The notes under the pieces were generated by a model. That model was not told the DNA's origin and searched no databases. It was given only the letters and a program-made list of their open reading frames with translations. Positions 45,433-55,949 of a stretch of DNA of 64,000 nt are shown here, one piece after another. A program made the translations under genes and the position numbers. How positions within the stretch are numbered: position 1 is the stretch's first letter; every line of letters starts with the position of its first letter. Origin of the DNA: CBDCUI01 sp965223115 (GTDB lineage: Bacteria; Pseudomonadota; Gammaproteobacteria; UBA4575); NCBI GenBank assembly GCA_965223115.1, contig OZ244982.1:1240001-1304000 (forward strand). The letters are read 5' to 3'.

Positions 45433-46548
45433 TTATGCGAGCTTCTTGGCTGTATCATCTTGCTGTGATGAAATTTTTAGTACTGTTTCGCACCAATCTT
45501 TATTATCTAAATACCATTTAATGGTTTTTTTCAAACCTGTTTCAAATTTTTCTTTGGGTTTCCAATTCAGTTCACTATATATCTTATTTGTATTAACTGC
45601 ATAACGACGATCATGGCCCGCACGATCATCTACATATTCAATCAAATTTTCGTGAGGGGCATAAGGAGAATCAGGCAACAATTCATTTAAAATTTTACAA
45701 ACTGTCATCACGATTTCGATGTTTGTTTTCTCTGTATTACCCCCAATACAATACTTCTTACCAACCGTAGCTTTTTCAATTACTGTCATAATTCCATCGC
45801 AATGATCAGTAACAAATAACCAGTCCCTAATATTTTTCCCATCTCCATAAATTGGTATTTTTTTACCATTGATAGCATTCATGACTACAACCGGAATCAG
45901 CTTTTCAGGAAATTGGTAGGGTCCATAATTATTGGAACAATGCGTAATTAAAGTTGGCAAATGATAAGTTCGGTTATATGCCTGCACTAAGTGGTCTGCT
46001 GCAGCCTTAGATGCAGAATAAGGAGAATTCGGTTGATACTTAGATTCTTCACTAAAAGATCCAGTTTCTCCTAACTCGCCAAATACTTCATCAGTGGATA
46101 CTTGTACATATCGAAACTTCTTTACCTTATCAGCAGAAAAATCTTTCAGATACGCACGAACGGCTTCTAAAAGTTCATAAACCCCAACAATATTCGTCTG
46201 AATAAAAGGCTTGGCATCCTCGATTGATCTGTCGACATGACTTTCTGCAGCAAAATTCACCACAGCGCTAGGATTGAAATGATTTAATATCTCTGAAATT
46301 AAATTTCTATCAGCAATGTCACCTTTTATAAAAACATGATTAGGCACATCTAAAATATCAGCTATCGATTCTATATTACCTGCGTAACTTAATAAGTCTA
46401 AATTGATAACTTTATATTTGCCTTGTGCTAGAAGCTTCCTCACAAAATTAGAGCCAATAAATCCCGCACCCCCAGTTACTAAGATCGAGGGCTTCAGGGC
46501 ATTTTGTAACGAAGCAACTTCTTGATAATTAGCGATTTTCAGTCCCAT
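45433..46548 (-). CDS. rfbB: dTDP-glucose 4,6-dehydratase
   Basis: 371-residue NAD-dependent dehydratase. The nucleotide site ILVTGGAGFIGSNFVR starts near residue 22. FAAESHVDRSI, the STDEVFGELG catalytic Asp/Glu block, SPYSASKAAADHLV and HCSNNYGPYQFPEK follow. A leading extension of about 18 residues precedes the usual start. It is the first gene in the rfb operon, whose promoter must lie in the 185 bases between it and the TPR gene. Confidence 0.95.
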   Translation of the reverse strand: MGLKIANYQEVASLQNALKPSILVTGGAGFIGSNFVRKLLAQGKYKVINLDLLSYAGNIESIADILDVPNHVFIKGDIADRNLISEILNHFNPSAVVNFAAESHVDRSIEDAKPFIQTNIVGVYELLEAVRAYLKDFSADKVKKFRYVQVSTDEVFGELGETGSFSEESKYQPNSPYSASKAAADHLVQAYNRTYHLPTLITHCSNNYGPYQFPEKLIPVVVMNAINGKKIPIYGDGKNIRDWLFVTDHCDGIMTVIEKATVGKKYCIGGNTEKTNIEIVMTVCKILNELLPDSPYAPHENLIEYVDDRAGHDRRYAVNTNKIYSELNWKPKEKFETGLKKTIKWYLDNKDWCETVLKISSQQDDTAKKLA

Positions 46549-46733
46549 CCTGGATCTGTCCCTTTATTAGTATTATTTATCGAAGCGGTTTATTATATTT
46601 TTATTACAAAAATGTTGCGAGATGTAAAAACATTTGTAAAATTTTTCCTATAGTTATCTTATTTCAAGATAAATATCTATAACTATCAAGCAAATATAAT
46701 ACAATATTTATGTAAATAATTTGTATACAATCC

Positions 46734-48074
46734 CTAAACAGATGGAGATTCAGCTGAATCAGCTTGCAAAAATGCCTCTTGATGCATTATTTCTTGACGC
46801 TTAATTTCATCATTAATATGTGTAATCCATTGCTCGGCAACGGATTTACTCCTTTTATCATTAGAAGCAAGCTGAAAAGCAGATCGAGCAGATTTAAACT
46901 TTTTCTGGTTAAAAAGCGACATTCCTAGCATAACTTGTGCCTTATCCGGGCGTTTTAATTGACCTTTTGAAATACCTTTACGCAGAGCTGCTGCAGATTT
47001 ATCCCACTCACCCGTATTTATATATAGTTGAGCAAGCCGAATATACAACTCACCTTCATCAGACAAGGACGCGGCTTTTTTTAAAGGTGGAATCGCTTTT
47101 TTATCATAACGAGCCTGCTGCCATGCTTGAGACAATAAACGTAGATTTTTTTCATTTTGCTCCACTCGTTCTGCTTCTATCTCTTTTTCTAGCACTTTTG
47201 CAGCTTTATATGGAAGTCCATGCAATAAAAACAAATTAGCCAAATTAATAACCTGTCTAGGCTCTTTTAAATACCCTTTTTCATATAACACTTCCATAAT
47301 TGCAAGCTGTTTTTTTGTTTCCCCTAACTGGCTATATGCAGCAGCTAAAGTCATCATATAGCTGTCTTTTGGATATAACTGGATTAGTTCTTTTAAGACT
47401 TCCACCATCTTTTTATAATCTTCTAATTCATAATGAATTACCCGCAAGATTAGTAGCCAATTCTCTTTTGGATATTTTCCTTGCTCTTTATACATATTAA
47501 TTGTGTTACTAATGGGTTGCAGTGCATTGTCAAAGTCTTGTAATTGAAAATATGCCTGTCCCAACAATAATTCCAAATCAGCATTCGCTTCCCCAACAAC
47601 CTCCATTAATTGCTTAATAGAAACCAGTGCACTTTCATAGTCGGCAACTACAAAATAAAGTTGGCTTTTAGTTTTTAATACACTTTGTACTAATGCAGGA
47701 GGAAGATCTTCTTCTTTTAGTACTTCATCATAAGCATTAATCGCATCTTCATATTTTTCCTGTAGATAATAAGTGTACGCAGTATAATTCCATGCTTGTG
47801 CTTTTTCATAGGAAGATAAACGTTTTATTTCACGCAATTTCTTTAATGCAAGATGTGCTCCAATATAATTTTTTAGTTCAACTTGCTCTTGGGCTTCCTG
47901 AAGTTTTTTATAGACTTTCTGGCTCATTGCAACAGTTTGTTTAGTTTTATGTTGCTTGCCTTCTTTATCTGATTTGGCTGCAACATTCCCAACACTAAAC
48001 CAACAAACAAGTAATATTGAAAGCAGAATATAAATTGTGCTCTTAGCATGTAGCCGTATTTTATTTATGAGCAT
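46734..48074 (-). CDS. TPR-repeat protein of the TonB operon
   Basis: 446-residue exported protein: hydrophobic leader ending near VGNVAAKSD, then tetratricopeptide-like repeats throughout (AWNYTAYTYYLQEKYEDAIN; GELYIRLAQLYINTGEWDKS; PDKAQVMLGMSLFNQKKFKS). The periplasmic location and its place as the last gene after tonB match the operon layout seen in Shewanella- and Alteromonas-like bacteria. A scaffold linking TonB to the outer-membrane receptor is a reasonable inference. Confidence 0.75.
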   Translation of the reverse strand: MLINKIRLHAKSTIYILLSILLVCWFSVGNVAAKSDKEGKQHKTKQTVAMSQKVYKKLQEAQEQVELKNYIGAHLALKKLREIKRLSSYEKAQAWNYTAYTYYLQEKYEDAINAYDEVLKEEDLPPALVQSVLKTKSQLYFVVADYESALVSIKQLMEVVGEANADLELLLGQAYFQLQDFDNALQPISNTINMYKEQGKYPKENWLLILRVIHYELEDYKKMVEVLKELIQLYPKDSYMMTLAAAYSQLGETKKQLAIMEVLYEKGYLKEPRQVINLANLFLLHGLPYKAAKVLEKEIEAERVEQNEKNLRLLSQAWQQARYDKKAIPPLKKAASLSDEGELYIRLAQLYINTGEWDKSAAALRKGISKGQLKRPDKAQVMLGMSLFNQKKFKSARSAFQLASNDKRSKSVAEQWITHINDEIKRQEIMHQEAFLQADSAESPSV

Positions 48075-48091
48075 AATGACTTCCTCTTAAC

Positions 48092-48754
48092 TTATCTCTC
48101 AATTTGAAATGTAATTTTGTTGCGAACACCAGGCACGTCTAACGGTTGGCCATCTACAACTTTTGGTTTATATTTAAATTTCAATGCAGCATTTAAAGCT
48201 GCTTTATGAAAAATATCTGTCTTTGGATACGAGTCGACCACATGTGCATTTTTAACAGCACCTCTTTTGGTAACGGTAAATTCGACTACGACAAATCCTT
48301 CAATTCCACGTGATAATGCCCTACGTGGATACTGTGGTTGAACTTTCACAATAGGTAACATTTCACCATCGTTAAATCCCATGCTAAAACCACTTGCATC
48401 AACATCAACATCTGCCTCTACTGGGGCTGCGCTCAATGCAATTTTCTCAACATCTGGTTTAACATCATCTAATTGAGGCTTAGGTGGTTCTGGCGCCATT
48501 TTAGGTGGTGGTGGTTTTTTAGGTTTTGGCTTTTTCTTTTCTATTACTTCTTGCTTTTTGACCCTGACAAAATCCACCATTTGGCCTGGTTTGGCTTTAT
48601 CAAGCTTCTTGTCGGCAGTTGCGATTAAGAACTGCATTGTCCAAAGCAATGCAAACGTTACAATTGCAGCTAACAAAAGGCTTAGAAATATTTTCAGTAA
48701 CCTGCTACTGAACATATATCCATTTGTTAGAGCTGTTGCTGTCGTCATAACCAA
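48092..48754 (-). CDS. TonB-type energy transducer
   Basis: 220 residues. One N-terminal helix (LLAAIVTFALLWTMQFLI), a proline/lysine linker (KKPKPKKPPPPKMAPEPPKP) and a C-terminal TonB domain (VVEFTVTKRGAVKNAHVVDS, HKAALNAALKFKYKP, VRNKITFQIER). It transmits the proton-driven force of the ExbB/ExbD proteins to TonB-dependent receptors. It sits between exbD (4 bases upstream) and the TPR gene (17 bases downstream). Confidence 0.92.
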   Translation of the reverse strand: MVMTTATALTNGYMFSSRLLKIFLSLLLAAIVTFALLWTMQFLIATADKKLDKAKPGQMVDFVRVKKQEVIEKKKPKPKKPPPPKMAPEPPKPQLDDVKPDVEKIALSAAPVEADVDVDASGFSMGFNDGEMLPIVKVQPQYPRRALSRGIEGFVVVEFTVTKRGAVKNAHVVDSYPKTDIFHKAALNAALKFKYKPKVVDGQPLDVPGVRNKITFQIER

Positions 48755-48758
48755 TTAA

Positions 48759-49169
48759 TTAAATTTTGTCCGCAGCAATTGATACATTGAAAACACCCGC
48801 TTGCCGTGCTGCATCCATTACTTTTATTAAGGTATCCGTTTTTGACTCTTTATCAGCCTGAATAACCACGGAGCCTTGTGGATTTTCCGCGTGCAGTCTT
48901 TCTATATTTGGTCTAACTTGGCGAATATCGATTTTTCTACGATCGATCCAAATTTCATTTTTGCCACTAATTGCTACAAGAATATTGGCATTGTCTTTTT
49001 TCACCGCAGACGGTGCATCAGGTCGATTAACATCGATACCGGTTTCTTTTACAAAAGTTGCTGTAACAATGAAGAAAATAAGCATGATAAACACAACATC
49101 TAACATAGGTGTTATGTCAATATTTGAATCATCTTCTTCCACACTTGAGCGATTAAACATTCTTCTCAT
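48759..49169 (-). CDS. ExbD/TolR-type proton-channel protein
   Basis: 136-residue biopolymer transport protein. One N-terminal helix carries the functional aspartate in NIDITPMLDVVFIMLIFFIV. The periplasmic C-terminal part ends with TLIKVMDAARQAGVFNVSIA, the usual ExbD/TolR fold. Directly after the shorter exbB gene with one base between stop and start, so tight translational coupling is likely. Confidence 0.92.
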   Translation of the reverse strand: MRRMFNRSSVEEDDSNIDITPMLDVVFIMLIFFIVTATFVKETGIDVNRPDAPSAVKKDNANILVAISGKNEIWIDRRKIDIRQVRPNIERLHAENPQGSVVIQADKESKTDTLIKVMDAARQAGVFNVSIAADKI

Positions 49170-49170
49170 A

Positions 49171-49698
49171 TCAATGATCCATAGTCATATGTTCACTTAA
49201 TATTTCTTTTTCAATTTGGGATTTACGTTGCAAATAAGCAATCATGAAAACTCCAGATAAGGCTGCTACCATTCCCGCCATAGTAGGCACCGTCGCTTTA
49301 GAAACGCCCGCTGCCATTGAACGCACATTGCCTGATCCTGATAACGCCATAACTTCAAACACTTCTACCATTCCTGTGACAGTTCCCAACAACCCAAGTA
49401 AAGGACACAAAGCAACAAGCGATTTAATGATGTGTAAATTACGTTGTAACTCTTGTGAAGCAACCGATATCAATTGCTCGCGGATTTGATGTGCATACCA
49501 TGATTTACGTTCTCGTCTTGCTTCCCATGCTGTCATTACTTTTTTTACAATTCGCGGGTACTGAGTTTTTACATAAACCAAGCGCTCAATAATCAATGCC
49601 CACATTAAAAATATTACCAGCGCAATCACAAACAAGACTGAACCACCTAACTCCATGAAGTCTCGAACATTCTCATAAGTGATTTGAATAAATTCCAA
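49171..49698 (-). CDS. ExbB/TolQ-type proton-channel protein
   Basis: 175 residues with three helices. The N-terminal helix is followed by WALIIERLVYVKTQYPRIV, and the later pair contains SLVALCPLLGLLGTVTGMVE and the ATVPTMAGMVAALSG end, all typical of ExbB/TolQ. It is one of two ExbB-like proteins in the operon. Together with ExbD it forms the proton channel that energises TonB. Confidence 0.92.
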   Translation of the reverse strand: MEFIQITYENVRDFMELGGSVLFVIALVIFLMWALIIERLVYVKTQYPRIVKKVMTAWEARRERKSWYAHQIREQLISVASQELQRNLHIIKSLVALCPLLGLLGTVTGMVEVFEVMALSGSGNVRSMAAGVSKATVPTMAGMVAALSGVFMIAYLQRKSQIEKEILSEHMTMDH

Positions 49699-49722
49699 TT
49701 TACTTCCCTCACATCTATATAA

Positions 49723-51114
49723 CTAACTAACTACTGGCACTGCATGAGAATGTTTCTCTGCATGTTCTGCCACCATACCAGCAGCCTGCTCTTCTAATAC
49801 TTGCGATAAACGTTTTGCACGACTTGAAACAAAGGTGTGTAACAATACTGTTGGTATTGCAACACATAAGCCTAAAACAGTAGTAATCAACGCAGATGAA
49901 ATACCACCTGCCATTAATTTAGGATCACCTGTGCCAAATAACGTGATCGCTTGGAAAGTGATAATCATGCCCACAACGGTGCCTAATAGACCAAGCAAAG
50001 GCGCAACCACTGCAATGATTTTCAAAAACATCAACATTCGATTAAATTTAGGCGTTTCTTTCAATATGGCTTCACCTAGCTTTAGCTCCAATGTTTCTGT
50101 ATCGACTTTTGTATTACTGTGGTAAGCCTGCAAAACTCGGCCAAGTGGATTACTAAATGGCTTACTAATATTTTTTATTTGCTTGGATACTTGTGCTGAG
50201 ATAACACTAAGCGCTGTAAATCGCCATATAGCAATGGCCAAGGCAATAATTCCTAACCCTATAATGATGTATCCAACTAAACCACCCTGTTGAATTCGCT
50301 CATCCAGCTTTGGAGATTGAACTAACAGTGTCAAAAGCTGACCACGGGACGGATCAATTCCGAAAGGCGCAAAGCCTTGATTAGCCTCTTCAAGTGCAAC
50401 AACACCCGATAAATACCTAGATTGTGGTTGGCGAGCTAACTCAACTAATTTTCCAGTCTCTGGTTTGTAATCTAGATATTTCCCATTGGCTGCAATGTTA
50501 AATGTACCTACACGGATTACATTTTCTTCAGACTGCTCCCCATTAGCTTTAATGACGGTTGCAGGAAAACGTACAACTTTGCCTGACTCTGTCATTTCTT
50601 GCTGCACCTGAAACCAGAGTTGTTCAATATCATTTACGGTTGCAAGCTGGTTTGTTTCACCCATCTTACGTGCCAATTCAGTTAAAAAATTACTTCGGCC
50701 AGGAAACTGTACTTGTGTAATTGAAGACTCAAAATTACCTCTAGCATCACCCGATACTTGTTGAATGACACCAAACAATTCTTTCAATGAGCCCAGGCGA
50801 ATTTTTAATTGTTCTTCTTGTTCTTTAATCAATTTTTCATTTTCTTCAAAAAGCACTTCAAGCTCTTTGCTTCGTGCCTCCAATCGATCTTTTTTTGCAA
50901 TCACAGCATTCATACGTGCCAATTGCTGATCTTTATCTGCTTTAAACTGCTCTATCCTTTCTGCATTCTCTTTGGCATCGGCTTTACGCCCTTCTTTAAT
51001 TTGCTGTAAAAGTTCATCAAGAGAAACTACTTCTGCAGCAGTTGAATATTGAAAAGAAAAAATTACTAATATAATAATGATGAAACCAAATAGCTTGAGA
51101 ACATGTTGTTTCAT
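49723..51114 (-). CDS. Long ExbB/MotA-family protein with coiled-coil N terminus
   Basis: 463 residues. A signal peptide (GFIIIILVIFSFQYSTAAEV) is followed by about 240 periplasmic residues. The first half is coiled coil (RIEQFKADKDQQLARMNAVI; ELEVLFEENEKLIKEQEEQL). From residue about 275 it becomes the MotA/TolQ/ExbB channel domain with VVAPLLGLLGTVVGMI and ITTVLGLCVAIPTVLL. This long ExbB form always accompanies a short ExbB in such operons. Its N-terminal region may contact the DUF3450 protein encoded just upstream, whose stop overlaps its start. Confidence 0.85.
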   Translation of the reverse strand: MKQHVLKLFGFIIIILVIFSFQYSTAAEVVSLDELLQQIKEGRKADAKENAERIEQFKADKDQQLARMNAVIAKKDRLEARSKELEVLFEENEKLIKEQEEQLKIRLGSLKELFGVIQQVSGDARGNFESSITQVQFPGRSNFLTELARKMGETNQLATVNDIEQLWFQVQQEMTESGKVVRFPATVIKANGEQSEENVIRVGTFNIAANGKYLDYKPETGKLVELARQPQSRYLSGVVALEEANQGFAPFGIDPSRGQLLTLLVQSPKLDERIQQGGLVGYIIIGLGIIALAIAIWRFTALSVISAQVSKQIKNISKPFSNPLGRVLQAYHSNTKVDTETLELKLGEAILKETPKFNRMLMFLKIIAVVAPLLGLLGTVVGMIITFQAITLFGTGDPKLMAGGISSALITTVLGLCVAIPTVLLHTFVSSRAKRLSQVLEEQAAGMVAEHAEKHSHAVPVVS

Positions 51115-51983
51115 TAGCTTAACTCCTCAGCTGCAGGTATTGGCAAGATCATTAAATCTGGTGCAATTTGTTTTCGCGCAATCCTAATTCCTTTCTTAAC
51201 TTGCTGTTTATAAGTTGAAGAAGGTAACGACACCCACTGTTTAGTTTCTTTATCCCATGCACCTGTATGCTCACCATCAGGTGTTTGATACATCAATGCA
51301 ACACGCCCGATACGAAGAAAATCTACTTGCCGTTGACTATCTCCAATTCTGATCTGCCCTTCATAAGACTCAATCGTGCGACCATAGTCTGTTTCTATTT
51401 GGTAAGCCTCTAAGACACTGCGAAATTTTTCTGCAGTGGTTACATCAGAACGTGTGATGGTTTCACGAAGTCTGGTAACACGAGTATTTCTTTCATCAGC
51501 TAAAAATGGAACATCTAGAGAAATAAATTGTTCAAGAGAATCAATCATTCTCACCATTAACGGAACAACCTGGCGTTCAATTAAAGTAACTTCATCGAGT
51601 GAATTTTGAATATCTAGTAGTTCAGCATTTTGGTGGTCTACTTGTTTTTGAATAAGCCCGTTATAAACACTTAAACCATCTATAACCTTCAATGTTTGTT
51701 GATATTCAGAAATATAATCTCGCGTTTTATCACTGATTTTTTCAATCTGTGACTGAGCTTTTTTGCCTTCTTTGACTCGACCCTCTCCCTCAATAACGGT
51801 TTGATCAACATCAGTGGAACTGGTTGCAGCCTGAGTCGCTTTACTATTTTCTTTTGTAGTATCGTCGTCTTCCGCAATAGAAGTAATTGGCATTAAAAAT
51901 ACCAGACAAAGCATTATTGCCTGAGAAATTCCCATGATATGAATAAAAAATATCTTTATTAAAATAGTAGTTTGAACCACCAT
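51114..51983 (-). CDS. DUF3450 coiled-coil exported protein
   Basis: 289 residues. Leader with hydrophobic core (ISQAIMLCLVFLMPITSIAE), then a long coiled coil (IEKISDKTRDYISEYQQTLK) and the conserved DUF3450 middle block (FISLDVPFLADERNTRVTRL and RSVLEAYQIETDYGRTIESY). It is the first gene of the TonB operon and has an AAGGAG site. Its stop overlaps the next start. Its exact role is not established; the constant link to ExbB/TonB genes points to a periplasmic energy-coupling part. Confidence 0.85.
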   Translation of the reverse strand: MVVQTTILIKIFFIHIMGISQAIMLCLVFLMPITSIAEDDDTTKENSKATQAATSSTDVDQTVIEGEGRVKEGKKAQSQIEKISDKTRDYISEYQQTLKVIDGLSVYNGLIQKQVDHQNAELLDIQNSLDEVTLIERQVVPLMVRMIDSLEQFISLDVPFLADERNTRVTRLRETITRSDVTTAEKFRSVLEAYQIETDYGRTIESYEGQIRIGDSQRQVDFLRIGRVALMYQTPDGEHTGAWDKETKQWVSLPSSTYKQQVKKGIRIARKQIAPDLMILPIPAAEELS

Positions 51984-52407
51984 GTTCTCCTTACTTGATT
52001 AAGTGTTCACCCAATCAACTTGTAATAAATTCAGTTAAGTAAAAATTTATTAATAAATTTAATGGCTTAGACCTTTTTCAAAACTCATACGTCTGCCATT
52101 CTCATGGAATGCTACCTATGAAATATGAACAAAATGTTACAAAGAAGCAGATTGATAAAAATGTATTTTTTATCCGTCTATTGGTCTAATTTTTGGAATG
52201 AATAAAAAGAAAAATATATATATAAACAGCGTACTAATTCCGTATTTTAAACGTAATAAATTTGTAACATCTCCTCGCTACTCTGCTACTCGACTTAGCT
52301 TTTGTCCAAATACATAAAGTATAGGGCTTCGCTGTTTCATAAATTTTATAACTAAAGAGTCGAGAAATTTTCGTATCCCTTAATCGTTTCATTTAGGAAA
52401 CGCATCA
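51984..52407. promoter_or_regulatory. Divergent promoter region, TonB operon / receptor
   Basis: 424 bases between the start of the DUF3450 operon and the receptor gene. It must carry both promoters. I looked for Fur- and Pho-type boxes and saw none that were convincing. Confidence 0.35.
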
Positions 52408-55400
52408 GTGTCTATTACCAAAAATTCTTACTTATCATTTATAAGGATCATCTTTGCCAGTTTGATTCTAGCTACCTGCTGCTTAAACCAGTCTTTTGCT
52501 GAAACAGATGATGATGAAATATCTGAAGTACGCTTGGTTTTTACTGAGGATGGCCAGCCTGTTTCAGGAGTAACTCTGTACGTCGACGACGATGAAGCAA
52601 CAACTAATGATCAAGGAAAAACCAAGCTTGAAGTACCGTCTGGTGTTCGCATTGTAACTCTAGTTAGAGACGACCTTGATTTAGCCGTTTTGAACATTGT
52701 AGTGTCATATGGTGAGGTCGTTACAATTATTGCCGATGTGCAAGCAGATGCCGATATTCCCTCAATTGATATTGAGTCTCTAGGGGTTAGTGGTGCAAAT
52801 GCAGCCTCAGGGAAAGGCACAATTACCGGACAAATCATTTCAGGCACCACTAGTGAGCCTGTAGCAAATGCAAAAGTTATTGTACTAGGAGTAGCCACCG
52901 AAGTTGCAACAGATGCAGAAGGAAAATTTCAAATTGAAAATGTAGCAGGAGGTACGTATGGCTTAACCGTTACACAAAATGAATTTCGAAGTTACAGCTT
53001 GGACCATTTTGTTGTAGTAGCAAACGAACCAATAAATCTCGATATACAAATGCTCCCTATCATGAAAGCAAATGTTTCCGCTCCTATTGATGACATTGTT
53101 ATGGAAGAAGTCATTGTGACGGCACGCTATGTTGCAGATGAAAGTAGTATTGCAGGTGCACTCGAAGCAGTAAGACTATCCGCCGATGTTACCGAGCTTA
53201 TCAGTGCTGATCAAATTGCGCGTTCAGGCGCAAGTGATGCCGCTGCTGCATTAAAAAGAGTTACAGGTGTTAATGTTGGATCCAATAATTTTGCAAATAT
53301 TAGAGGCCTACCCGCGCGTTATACGAAAACTACATGGAACGGTTCAGAATTACCTAGCACTGACCCGGTTAGAAGAACCATTCCTTTAGATTTATTTCCA
53401 GCGGACGTTCTTAAATCCATTGAAGTTCAAAAATCATATTCTGCAGACAAGCCAGGAGAATTTGCTGGCGGTTTAATTAATCTACAAACCATAAGCCTGC
53501 CGGAAGAATCTTATTTAAAACTTTCCATTGGAACCGGTGGAAACACAGAAACCACGTTCCGTCGTGGTTTTACCTATGAAGGTGGAGATGAGGATTTTTT
53601 TGGTGCCGATGATGGCACTCGAGACTTACCTGACCGTATTGAAGAGCTTACTGCGGGTGGAAGAAAAAGTATTCGAATCACACCCTTTAGTGTTGTCTGT
53701 CCCGATCCAGACAATGTTAATTGTGTTAGTAGAGATGAATTTAAATCACTCGACAATTTATTTGATCCTAATCTAAACATTCATGAGAAAAAAATTGCAC
53801 CTGACATTGGCTTTTCTATTGCAGGGGGTTATCGGTGGGATAGAGACTGGGGATCTTATGGATTTAATGGTGCATTTACTTTCGATAATGAATGGCAAAC
53901 TACAAGTGGACCCCATAATAACGAATTTGGCTACACGCGTTCAACCGCTGCGGTTGGATCTGAAGCTGTTATTGGAAATTTTGGCGGAATAGTAAGTGAA
54001 ACTGAAGAATTTAGAACATCAAACGAAATCACTCTTGGTGGTCTGTTTTCTATGGGAATTGAAATAGGTGAAGGTACTGAACTAACAAGTAATACTTTTT
54101 TATACAGAAAGACTACGGATGTCGCACGCGAACGAATTACTGAAACTGCTGTAGATGTAATTATTAGAGAGTCATTACTAGAATGGACTGAAAACGAATT
54201 ATTTTCTCAACAATTTATAGGTAAACATGACCTTGCCGCATATTTTCGAACACCATTTGGTTTTGACTTAGACTGGCGTTATATGGAATCAAGAACCTCT
54301 AGAGATGTGCCAGACCGTAGAAAAATTGGATATCGAAACAATTTAGATAATACTCTTGGCTTTCTATTCACTGAAAGTGACTATGAACGTAGTTTTGACT
54401 ATACCATTGATAGAGTGCGTAACATTGGAGCTGATATAACACTAAATTTGTGGGAAGACACCAGTTTCAGCACTGAGGTTAAAGCAGGATATTCCTATTT
54501 AAAACAACGGCGTGACACAGAATTCGAAGTATTTGGCGTGGATAACATTGTAAACCCCATCCCCACAGATGTAACTCAACAGCAAAATCCCGAAATCGTT
54601 GTAACAGATCCTATTTGGGAGTTTGACCAAGGTTTTGCTGGGGTATTAGGTAATTCAAATGGCAACCAAGTTGTTGACTCTACCTATTTTAACATTGAGC
54701 AAAACTTTTTTGACAAAGTAAAAGTGAATGGTGGTGTTCGATTTGAAAGTTCTGAAATCGATATCTCTGCTTTTTCTGGTATAACACCTGTTGCCAGCAA
54801 TAACACACTTGAAGATTACTTTGAGTTACCAGGAATTTCTGCAACCATTTCAATAACAGACGATATGCAACTTCGGCTAGGTTATGGTGAGACGGTTTCA
54901 AGACCCAATATTCGCGAATTAACCGCTATCAATTATGAAGATACCGTCTTAAATGAAGACTTCGTTGGCAATCCTGATCTCGTCGCTACTGAAATACAAA
55001 GTTACGATGCCCGGTGGGAATGGTATTTTGGCGATACAGAAAACTTATCGATTGCTTATTTTGAAAAAGATTTTTCTAATCCTATTGAGATTGTCGCTTT
55101 CTTAGTGGGTGGGGATAACGATGCATTTGACCTTACCTTCCAAAACGCTGAACAAGCCGAGGCTGAGGGTTTAGAATTTGGTTGGCGTAAAAACCTAGGT
55201 TTCTTAAGCGGACTAGGTATATTTGAAGATATCTTTGATAACCTTTTCTTCTACGGAAACTATTCTGTGATTGATTCTGAGGTTACGGCGGATATTAATA
55301 TCAATCCAAACTTTGAAACCCTGGATAAAAGACCCTTACAAGGTCAACCAGATTGGTTGCTCAATATGGCCATTGGCTATGAGGGTGACAATACTGAATT

Positions 55401-55677
55401 TACTATTCTTTATAATCAAGTTGATGACTATATTAATTTTGTTGGTAATGTAGTTGGTGGAACATTAGATGAAAAAGAACCTGACTTCATTGTGGAATCT
55501 GCCCCAAGTTTGGATATCATCTTCAAAAAGAAATTCTTGGATTCATTCAAGCTCAGTTTTAGTGCTAAAAATATATTAAACCCTGAAAATCGATTATTCC
55601 AAGGAGATGAAACCATTACCTCTTTTCATAAAGGCAGAGAATATAGTATTTCACTTTCATGGGAACCTTATAACTAA
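52408..55677 (+). CDS. TonB-dependent receptor with N-terminal regulatory-like domains
   Basis: 1089-residue outer-membrane receptor. Signal peptide (FASLILATCCLNQSFAE), then two carboxypeptidase-regulatory-like repeats: about 35-110 (GQPVSGVTLYVDDDEATTND) and about 135-215 (GTITGQIISGTTSEPVANAK). A TonB box follows in EEVIVTARY near 233, then a plug domain (DQIARSGASDAAAALKRVTG, PARYTKTTWNGSELPSTD) and a long beta-barrel. It starts at GTG with AGGAA upstream. The last residues are SWEPYN; the usual terminal aromatic residue is not final. The cargo is unknown. It is divergent from its likely energising operon. Confidence 0.88.
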   Translation: MSITKNSYLSFIRIIFASLILATCCLNQSFAETDDDEISEVRLVFTEDGQPVSGVTLYVDDDEATTNDQGKTKLEVPSGVRIVTLVRDDLDLAVLNIVVSYGEVVTIIADVQADADIPSIDIESLGVSGANAASGKGTITGQIISGTTSEPVANAKVIVLGVATEVATDAEGKFQIENVAGGTYGLTVTQNEFRSYSLDHFVVVANEPINLDIQMLPIMKANVSAPIDDIVMEEVIVTARYVADESSIAGALEAVRLSADVTELISADQIARSGASDAAAALKRVTGVNVGSNNFANIRGLPARYTKTTWNGSELPSTDPVRRTIPLDLFPADVLKSIEVQKSYSADKPGEFAGGLINLQTISLPEESYLKLSIGTGGNTETTFRRGFTYEGGDEDFFGADDGTRDLPDRIEELTAGGRKSIRITPFSVVCPDPDNVNCVSRDEFKSLDNLFDPNLNIHEKKIAPDIGFSIAGGYRWDRDWGSYGFNGAFTFDNEWQTTSGPHNNEFGYTRSTAAVGSEAVIGNFGGIVSETEEFRTSNEITLGGLFSMGIEIGEGTELTSNTFLYRKTTDVARERITETAVDVIIRESLLEWTENELFSQQFIGKHDLAAYFRTPFGFDLDWRYMESRTSRDVPDRRKIGYRNNLDNTLGFLFTESDYERSFDYTIDRVRNIGADITLNLWEDTSFSTEVKAGYSYLKQRRDTEFEVFGVDNIVNPIPTDVTQQQNPEIVVTDPIWEFDQGFAGVLGNSNGNQVVDSTYFNIEQNFFDKVKVNGGVRFESSEIDISAFSGITPVASNNTLEDYFELPGISATISITDDMQLRLGYGETVSRPNIRELTAINYEDTVLNEDFVGNPDLVATEIQSYDARWEWYFGDTENLSIAYFEKDFSNPIEIVAFLVGGDNDAFDLTFQNAEQAEAEGLEFGWRKNLGFLSGLGIFEDIFDNLFFYGNYSVIDSEVTADININPNFETLDKRPLQGQPDWLLNMAIGYEGDNTEFTILYNQVDDYINFVGNVVGGTLDEKEPDFIVESAPSLDIIFKKKFLDSFKLSFSAKNILNPENRLFQGDETITSFHKGREYSISLSWEPYN

Positions 55678-55949
55678 CTCACATAATAATTTTTAAGCAT
55701 TTCATTTCATTTAATAATTAATGTGAAAGTTAACTGCTTTTTGATAACCACATCACATTTATATAGCCATAAAAAGACTATCTACACAGACTTTTACTTG
55801 AAACAATACTGTAAAATCTGCTTCATGAAACTGTAACAACAAGCTGTAATGCTTTCTATCTTACTGTGCATGCGCGTTTTGTTATATGGCTAAACGTTTT
55901 GTTCATGAAATATTTCTAACTAAAACTAACTATTTGGAGTCATAAGCTT

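Noticed and set aside
55809..55850. Repeated CTGTAA words upstream of the 822-residue gene as PHO boxes
   Set aside because: The spacing (13 and 22 bases) does not match the 11-base period of PhoB sites.
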